From an uncultured Lachnospiraceae bacterium (GTDB lineage Bacteria; Bacillota; Clostridia; Lachnospirales; Lachnospiraceae): 11,582 bases of DNA. The DNA is taken from contig CANQCX010000042.1 of assembly GCA_947591115.1 (NCBI GenBank), positions 1 to 11,582 on the forward strand. The letters run 5' to 3'. The notes beneath the pieces were generated by a model. That model made no database searches. It was not told the origin of the DNA and saw only the letters and a program-made list of their open reading frames with translations. Below, piece by piece: positions 6,887-11,582 of this stretch (positions within the stretch are counted from its first letter, which is position 1; every line of letters begins with the position of its first letter). The translations under genes were made by a program, and so were the position numbers.

Positions 6887-6913
6887 AAGGATGTCCTTTG
6901 GGACATCCTTTTT
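6887..6913 (+). terminator. Rho-independent terminator after the Asp23-family gene
   Basis: AAGGATGTCC (6887-6896) and GGACATCCTT (6901-6910) pair perfectly around a TTTG loop, and the T run extends from 6909 to 6913. It lies about 40 bases after the stop at 6845. It would end transcripts that come from yqhY and, by readthrough, from glgCD. Confidence 0.85.
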
Positions 6914-6956
6914 ATCTAACGGATATTGGGACGAAAAGAAAACAAAACAAGATATT

Positions 6957-6961
6957 AGGAG
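6957..6961 (+). promoter_or_regulatory. Ribosome binding site of nusB
   Basis: AGGAG lies 8 bases before the ATG at 6970 and fixes that start. The frame is open further upstream as far as a TTG at 6898, but that lies in the terminator hairpin loop and the added residues do not resemble NusB. Confidence 0.75.
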
Positions 6962-6969
6962 TCGATCAC

Positions 6970-7365
6970 ATGACCAGAAGAGAACTGAGAAAAACGATAT
7001 TTAAAGCGCTGTTTCGTGCGGAATTCCATACCAGAGAAGAAATGGAGGAGCAGCTTCATCTTCTGGAAGGGGAAATGGGCGAGCAAAGTCCCGAAGACCT
7101 TGCCTATATTGAGCAGAAAACACTGGATATTCTAAAGCATCTGCCCGAGATCGATGAAAAGCTCAATGAAAAGGCGCAGGGATGGAAAACCAGCCGGATG
7201 GGAAAGGTCGATCTGTGTCTGCTTCGGCTGGCAGTATATGAAATTCAGTACGAGGAGGATATGCCGGAGCGGGTAGCGATCAACGAAGCGGTAGAACTGG
7301 CGAAGCAGTTCGGAACGGATGATTCGCCGTCCTTTATCAACGGCGTATTGGCAAAATTCGTATGA
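6970..7365 (+). CDS. nusB: Transcription antitermination factor NusB
   Basis: The 131-residue all-helical RNA-binding protein pairs with NusE (ribosomal protein S10) at boxA of rRNA leaders to form the antitermination complex. The family start is recognisable as RRELRKTIFKALFRAEF (3-19). The two best conserved segments are both present: MGKVDLCLLRLAVYEI (77-92) and VAINEAVELAKQFGTDDSPSFINGVL (102-127). The length is usual for the family. The TGA stop overlaps the ATG of xseA (ATGA at 7362-7365), so xseA translation is probably coupled to it. In B. subtilis folD stands between nusB and xseA; it is absent here. Confidence 0.95.
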   Translation: MTRRELRKTIFKALFRAEFHTREEMEEQLHLLEGEMGEQSPEDLAYIEQKTLDILKHLPEIDEKLNEKAQGWKTSRMGKVDLCLLRLAVYEIQYEEDMPERVAINEAVELAKQFGTDDSPSFINGVLAKFV

Positions 7366-8567
7366 CAGGAAACGTTTATTCGGTAGGACAGGTCAATTAC
7401 TATATCAAAAACATGTTTGCACAGGACTTTCTGCTGCATCGGATCGCGATCAAGGGCGAGGTGTCCAACTGCAAGTACCATTCCAGCGGACATATTTATT
7501 TTACCCTAAAGGATGAAAAAGGTGCGATCGGCGCCGTTATGTTTGCCGGCAGCAGGAGCGGTCTTTCTTTTCGGATGAAGGACGGCGATCGGGTGGTGGC
7601 GACCGGCTCGGTGGAAGTGTATGAGCGGGACGGAAAGTACCAGTTGTATGCAAGGGAGATCCGGCTGGACGGAGCCGGAGATCTTTATCTTCGGTTTGAA
7701 GCGTTAAAGCACGAGCTGGAAGAAATGGGGATGTTTGCGCAGGAATACAAGCTGCCGATCCCGCGTTTTATCCGGACGCTTGGCGTGGTAACCGCACCGA
7801 CGGGCGCGGCGGTACGGGATATCCAAAATATCGCGGGAAGAAGAAACCCGTATGTGCAGCTGATTCTCTATCCGGCGCAGGTACAGGGAGAAGGAGCGGC
7901 GCAGAGCATTGCAGAGGGCATCCGGACGCTGGAAAAGCTGGGCGTGGACGCGATGATCGTCGGCAGGGGCGGCGGCTCGATCGAGGATCTGTGGGCGTTT
8001 AACGAGGAGGAAGTGGCGCGTGCCATTTTTGACTGTACGGTTCCCGTAATCTCGGCGGTCGGTCATGAGACGGACTGGACGATCGCGGATTTTGTAGCGG
8101 ATCTACGTGCGCCGACGCCGTCTGCCGCAGCGGAATTAGCCGTATTTTCTTATGAAGCTGTCGAACAGCTCCTTTTCGAAAAACAGGAGCGTCTGCGGCG
8201 TCTGCTGGAGCAGAAATGCCGTTTGGCAAGGGAACGCTTGTCTCATATGCAGACGCGTCTGCATTACCTGAGTCCGCAATACCGGTTAAATGAAAACCGG
8301 AGAAGGCTGATGGAACAGGAGGAGGCGCTTGCGCGGGCAATGGAAAGCCTGATTTCCAAGAAGCGGCAGCGTCTGGGACTTTTGGCGGAGCGTCTGGACG
8401 GAAATTCGCCGGCGAAAAAACTCAGTCAGGGATATGCATATATCGAAGGAAAAGGACATAAACCGGTAAAGAGAGCGGAAGATGTCCGCGCAGGAGCTGA
8501 AATTCGGGTGCATTTACTGGATGGCGGTTTTCGCGCATCGGTTTTGGAGGTATGGGAACATGAATGA
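7362..8567 (+). CDS. xseA: Exodeoxyribonuclease VII large subunit
   Basis: The 401-residue catalytic subunit degrades single-stranded DNA from both ends with XseB and functions in repair and recombination. An N-terminal OB fold (about 5-102) carries IKGEVSNCKYHSSGHIYFTLKD (30-51). The nuclease domain follows, with the family motifs GRGGGSIEDLWAFNEE (201-216) and GHETDWTIADFVADLRAPTPSAAAE (234-258). Residues about 265-345 are rich in Glu, Arg and Leu and are probably helical or coiled coil, the region that recruits the small subunit. The start overlaps the nusB stop as ATGA. No strong Shine-Dalgarno sequence lies before it, so it may depend on reinitiation. E. coli XseA is longer, at about 456 residues; 400 is normal in Firmicutes. 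Confidence 0.95.
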   Translation: MTGNVYSVGQVNYYIKNMFAQDFLLHRIAIKGEVSNCKYHSSGHIYFTLKDEKGAIGAVMFAGSRSGLSFRMKDGDRVVATGSVEVYERDGKYQLYAREIRLDGAGDLYLRFEALKHELEEMGMFAQEYKLPIPRFIRTLGVVTAPTGAAVRDIQNIAGRRNPYVQLILYPAQVQGEGAAQSIAEGIRTLEKLGVDAMIVGRGGGSIEDLWAFNEEEVARAIFDCTVPVISAVGHETDWTIADFVADLRAPTPSAAAELAVFSYEAVEQLLFEKQERLRRLLEQKCRLARERLSHMQTRLHYLSPQYRLNENRRRLMEQEEALARAMESLISKKRQRLGLLAERLDGNSPAKKLSQGYAYIEGKGHKPVKRAEDVRAGAEIRVHLLDGGFRASVLEVWEHE

Positions 8568-8817
8568 AAAACATCAAAAGGAAGATACTCAAAAAGAAGA
8601 TATGCAAAAGAAAGACGATACTGCGCTGGAGGAATGTCTGGAGCAGATCGATGCGATCATTGAAGAAATGGAATCCGGAGAGCTTTCTTTGGATCGTTCC
8701 TTTGAATTGTATCAGGAGGGACTTTCGCGGATCAAGCTGGCGAATGAGCGGCTCGATGCCGTAGAAAAAGCAATGCTGGTGCTGAATGAAGACGGAGAAT
8801 TGGAGGAGTTTGCATGA
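8560..8817 (+). CDS. xseB: Exodeoxyribonuclease VII small subunit
   Basis: The 85-residue helical protein binds the long helical part of XseA to form exonuclease VII. The family core runs from about residue 22 to 84: ALEECLEQIDAIIEEMESGELSLDRSFELYQEG, then a helix with the ERLDAVEKAM stretch, ending in LNEDGELEEF. The ATG at 8560 has GGAGG at 8546-8550 and overlaps the end of xseA by 8 bases. A longer open frame starts at 8482, but its extra residues lie wholly in xseA and do not match the family. The first 20 residues are an acidic and basic low-complexity tail made of three copies of a Q-K-x-D five-residue unit, absent from E. coli XseB as I recall it. The stop overlaps the ispA start as ATGA. 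Confidence 0.93.
   Translation: MNEKHQKEDTQKEDMQKKDDTALEECLEQIDAIIEEMESGELSLDRSFELYQEGLSRIKLANERLDAVEKAMLVLNEDGELEEFA
8572..8616 (+). repeat. Three tandem 15-base units in the start of xseB
   Basis: The units 8572-8586, 8587-8601 and 8602-8616 encode HQKED, TQKED and MQKKD. They differ from one another at a few bases each. They form the variable N-terminal tail of XseB before the conserved helix and keep the frame. Confidence 0.7.
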
Positions 8818-9710
8818 AGATCGAACAGGAGATCGCAGTCCGCACAGAGCAGATCAATGCGCTTTTGGAGCGCTATCTTCCGAAGGAGGAGGGTTTTCAA
8901 AAGACCGTATTGGAAGCAATGAACTACAGCGTACGGGCGGGCGGAAAGAGGCTGCGTCCAATGCTGATGCAGGAAACCTTCCGGCTGTTTCAGGGGACGA
9001 CGGAAGCGGTGGAGGCGTTTATGGCAGCCATCGAATTGATACATACCTATTCTCTGGTGCATGACGACCTTCCGGCAATGGACAACGACGAGTACCGCCG
9101 AGGCAAAAAGACCACGCATGCCGTCTATGGAGAAGCAATGGGGATCCTCGCGGGAGACGCGCTTTTAAATTATGCCTTTGAAACGGCATCGACGGCATTT
9201 GAACGGGAGCCGGACAATCCGGCGATCGGAAGGGCGTTCGGGATTCTGGCGGCAAAATCCGGAGTATACGGTATGGTCGGCGGACAGGCAGCGGACGTGG
9301 AAGCCGGAGAAGCAGGAGACATAACCATGACCGGAGAACTGCTGGATTTTATTTACCGGCTAAAGACCGGCGCGCTGCTTGAGGCATCTATGACGATCGG
9401 CGCGGTGCTGGCGGGCGCATCCCAAAAGCAGCAGGAAGTTATCGAGCAGATCGCGGCAAAGGTCGGCATGGCTTTTCAGATACAGGACGATATTCTGGAT
9501 GTAACCGGTACGCAGGAGGTTTTAGGGAAACCGATCGGGAGCGATGAAAAGAACCACAAGGTTACGTTTGTGACATTGAAAGGGATCGAAAATTCCCAAA
9601 ATGAAGTGCAGCGTCTGTCGGAGGAAGCCATTGAACTGCTTTTGGGACTGGGCGGGGAAACGGATTTTTTGCAGCGGCTGATCCAATATCTGATCCACAG
9701 GGAAAAATAG
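8814..9710 (+). CDS. ispA: Polyprenyl synthetase, probable farnesyl diphosphate synthase
   Basis: The 298-residue protein condenses dimethylallyl or geranyl diphosphate with isopentenyl diphosphate. The first aspartate-rich motif is DDLPAMD at 84-90, the DDxxxxD form, and the second is DDILD at 225-229. Other conserved parts are GGKRLRP (43-49), GDALL (114-118), GMVGGQA-x-D (153-161) and KTGALLEAS (184-192). Y79, five residues before the first motif, corresponds to the bulky residue that limits bacterial type II farnesyl diphosphate synthases to C15 products (Tyr81 in the Bacillus stearothermophilus enzyme). The C15 product is inferred from this, though geranylgeranyl cannot be excluded. GGAGGAG precedes the ATG, which overlaps the xseB stop. 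Placement before dxs puts two isoprenoid genes side by side, as in B. subtilis. Confidence 0.93.
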   Translation: MKIEQEIAVRTEQINALLERYLPKEEGFQKTVLEAMNYSVRAGGKRLRPMLMQETFRLFQGTTEAVEAFMAAIELIHTYSLVHDDLPAMDNDEYRRGKKTTHAVYGEAMGILAGDALLNYAFETASTAFEREPDNPAIGRAFGILAAKSGVYGMVGGQAADVEAGEAGDITMTGELLDFIYRLKTGALLEASMTIGAVLAGASQKQQEVIEQIAAKVGMAFQIQDDILDVTGTQEVLGKPIGSDEKNHKVTFVTLKGIENSQNEVQRLSEEAIELLLGLGGETDFLQRLIQYLIHREK

Positions 9711-9729
9711 TACGTCGTGAGAGGGCAGC

Positions 9730-11582
9730 ATGGTATTAGATAAGATACAAAAGGAAAACGATATCAAACAATTAACAGAGCAGGAGCTTTTGGAGCTTCG
9801 CGATGAAATACGGACTTTTTTAGTCGAAAGCCTTTCCGTAACCGGCGGACATCTTGCGTCCAATCTGGGAGTGGTAGAGCTGACGATGGCGCTGCATCTG
9901 TCGTATACCCTGCCGGAGGATAAGATCATCTGGGACGTAGGGCATCAGTCTTACACCCATAAAATTCTGACCGGACGCAGGGAGGGATTTTCGGAGCTGC
10001 GCAGCTACGGCGGCATGAGCGGCTTTCCCAAAAGCAAGGAAAGCGATGCGGACTGTTTTAACACCGGACACAGCTCCACCTCCATATCTGCGGGACTGGG
10101 CATGGCGCTGGCAAGGGAGATTACCGGAGAAGACTATTTCGTCGCCGCAGTGATCGGAGACGGCGCGCTGACCGGAGGTCTGGCATTTGAAGCGCTGAAC
10201 AATGTATCGCGTCTAAAATCGAATTTTGTCATTGTTTTAAACGATAACAACATGTCCATATCTGAAAATGTGGGCGGATTAAGCAGATATCTTTCCAATT
10301 TCCGGACAGCGGACGCATACCGGAATTTAAAGGACGACGTTACCAACTCGCTGGATAAGATTCCGGTATACGGAAAGCGCATTGTGCAGAAGATCCGGAA
10401 CGCAAAAAGCGGGATCAAGCAGCTGTTGATACCGGGCATGTTTTTTGAGGAGATGGGAATCATCTATCTGGGGCCGGTAGACGGAAGCAATATTCCGGCA
10501 ATGTGCAAGGTTTTCGCAGAGGCAAAGCGGGTAGACGGACCGGTGCTGGTGCATGTGGTAACCAAAAAAGGAGCGGGTTATCCGCCTGCCGAGCGGCATC
10601 CTGCCCGTTTTCATGGAGCGGAGCCGTTTGACATTGAAACCGGAATTCCGAAGCACCGCCGTACCAAAGCGCATTATACCGACGTTTTTGCAACGGTCAT
10701 CAAAAAAATGGGAGAACGCAATCCGAAAATTGCGGTCATTACGGCGGCAATGGAAGACGGGACAGGCTTAAAGCGTTTCCACAATGTTTATCCGGAGCGT
10801 TTTTTTGACGTGGGAATTGCAGAGGCGCATGCGGTCACGTTTGCGGCGGGACTTGCAAAAGCGGGACTGATTCCGGTATTTGCCGTTTATTCCTCGTTTT
10901 TGCAGAGGGCGTACGACCAGATCCTGCACGACGTATGCATACAGAATCTTCCTGTGGTTTTTGCCATCGATCGCGCGGGACTGGTCGGAAGCGACGGAGA
11001 AACCCATCAGGGGATCTTTGACCTCTCCTATCTGTCCACCATACCGAATATGACGATCCTTGCGCCGAAAAATAAATGGGAGCTTTCGGATATGATGAAA
11101 TTTGCGACTGCGTTCGGCGCGCCGATCGCGGTGCGCTATCCAAGAGGAGAGGCGTACGACGGTCTGAAAGAATATCGGGAGCCGATTTCCTATGGAAAAA
11201 GCGAAATGATATACGAAGGATCGGAGATCGCGCTGTTTGCAGTCGGCAGCATGGTTGCGGCGGCGGAAAGCGTCCGGCTGCGCCTAAAGGAGCAGGGGAT
11301 TTCCTGTACGCTTGTCAACGCGCGGTTTGTACAGCCGTTTGACAAGGAGCGGCTTGGCGCGCTTGCCAAAACCCATAGGCTTTTGGTCACGCTGGAGGAA
11401 AACGTATACAGCGGCGGATTTGGAGAACATGTCGCCTCGTGGCTCTTGTCGGAGGGAATTTCGGTTCCGATGCTTTCCATTGCAATTTTAGATACCTATG
11501 TGGAGCATGGAAGCGTAGAAAAACTAAAAGAACTGCTGCGCATCGATCCGGATTCGATATACGAACGCATTATGGAAGCCTA
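9730..11582 (+). CDS. dxs: 1-deoxy-D-xylulose-5-phosphate synthase (3' end at window edge)
   Basis: The enzyme joins pyruvate and glyceraldehyde 3-phosphate to form DXP, the entry to the MEP isoprenoid pathway and a precursor of thiamine and pyridoxal phosphate. The 617 visible codons cover nearly the whole protein (E. coli has 620). Thiamine diphosphate domain: H41 in TGGH, WDVGHQSY (68-75), GHSSTSISAGLG (113-124), and GDGALTGG (143-150) with N171/N173 about 26 residues on. Transketolase-like domain: the active glutamate E365 in VGIAEAH, YSSFLQRAYDQ (387-397), DRAGLVGSDGETHQG (414-428). The C-terminal domain starts near 490. Two conserved spots vary: GPVDGS at 249-254, where E. coli has GPVDGH, and AEAH, where E. 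coli has AEQH. The ATG follows a GAGAGGG site. The last two bases (TA) may begin a stop or a tyrosine codon. Confidence 0.95.
   Translation, partial: MVLDKIQKENDIKQLTEQELLELRDEIRTFLVESLSVTGGHLASNLGVVELTMALHLSYTLPEDKIIWDVGHQSYTHKILTGRREGFSELRSYGGMSGFPKSKESDADCFNTGHSSTSISAGLGMALAREITGEDYFVAAVIGDGALTGGLAFEALNNVSRLKSNFVIVLNDNNMSISENVGGLSRYLSNFRTADAYRNLKDDVTNSLDKIPVYGKRIVQKIRNAKSGIKQLLIPGMFFEEMGIIYLGPVDGSNIPAMCKVFAEAKRVDGPVLVHVVTKKGAGYPPAERHPARFHGAEPFDIETGIPKHRRTKAHYTDVFATVIKKMGERNPKIAVITAAMEDGTGLKRFHNVYPERFFDVGIAEAHAVTFAAGLAKAGLIPVFAVYSSFLQRAYDQILHDVCIQNLPVVFAIDRAGLVGSDGETHQGIFDLSYLSTIPNMTILAPKNKWELSDMMKFATAFGAPIAVRYPRGEAYDGLKEYREPISYGKSEMIYEGSEIALFAVGSMVAAAESVRLRLKEQGISCTLVNARFVQPFDKERLGALAKTHRLLVTLEENVYSGGFGEHVASWLLSEGISVPMLSIAILDTYVEHGSVEKLKELLRIDPDSIYERIMEA

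Noticed and set aside
1..11582. An undescribed multi-gene system, mobile element, CRISPR array or tRNA in the window
   Set aside because: Every coding region fits a known family, the intergenic gaps are all under about 125 bases, and no repeat array, transposase, integrase or cloverleaf was seen on either strand.

Overview
The window is a compact, single-strand stretch of housekeeping genes. All ten supported coding regions lie on the + strand, and no gap between genes exceeds about 125 bases. The gene content and order point to an anaerobic Gram-positive bacterium of the Clostridia, most likely Lachnospiraceae. The signs are a divergent clostridial-style NAD-dependent DNA ligase, a GlgC/GlgD pair for glycogen synthesis, a MetA with the acetyl-CoA signature residue, and the Firmicutes cluster Asp23-family/yqhY - nusB - xseA - xseB - ispA - dxs. 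This assignment is inference from gene families and synteny; no rRNA or tRNA is present to confirm it.

Layout. (1) Bases 1-176 are the C-terminal tail of an SH3b-domain protein, followed by a hairpin with a TTCG loop (188-211). (2) Bases 253-3931 hold rluF (23S rRNA pseudouridine synthase), ligA (DNA ligase) and metA (homoserine acyltransferase), packed closely; metA starts inside the end of ligA. (3) After an AT-rich gap with a good promoter (3968-3996), glgC and glgD (4048-6395) overlap by 7 bases and would give the two subunits of ADP-glucose pyrophosphorylase. (4) A second good promoter (6408-6436) precedes a small Asp23/Gls24-family gene. A rho-independent terminator (6887-6913) follows it and is overlapped by a possible further promoter for the next operon. 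(5) Bases 6970-11582 hold nusB, xseA, xseB, ispA and dxs. The first four are joined by start/stop overlaps of 4-8 bases. The window ends two bases into the codon after dxs residue 617, which may be its stop.

How the genes work together. glgCD makes ADP-glucose for glycogen. xseA and xseB are the two subunits of exonuclease VII. dxs opens the MEP isoprenoid pathway and ispA elongates its C5 products to farnesyl diphosphate. nusB serves rRNA antitermination. rluF modifies 23S rRNA, ligA seals DNA nicks, and metA commits homoserine to methionine.

I found no mobile element, CRISPR array, RNA gene or undescribed multi-gene system. The points most worth a second look are the many substitutions at normally conserved nucleotide-binding positions of LigA, the promoter lying over a terminator ahead of nusB, and metA embedded behind ligA with no room for a riboswitch leader.
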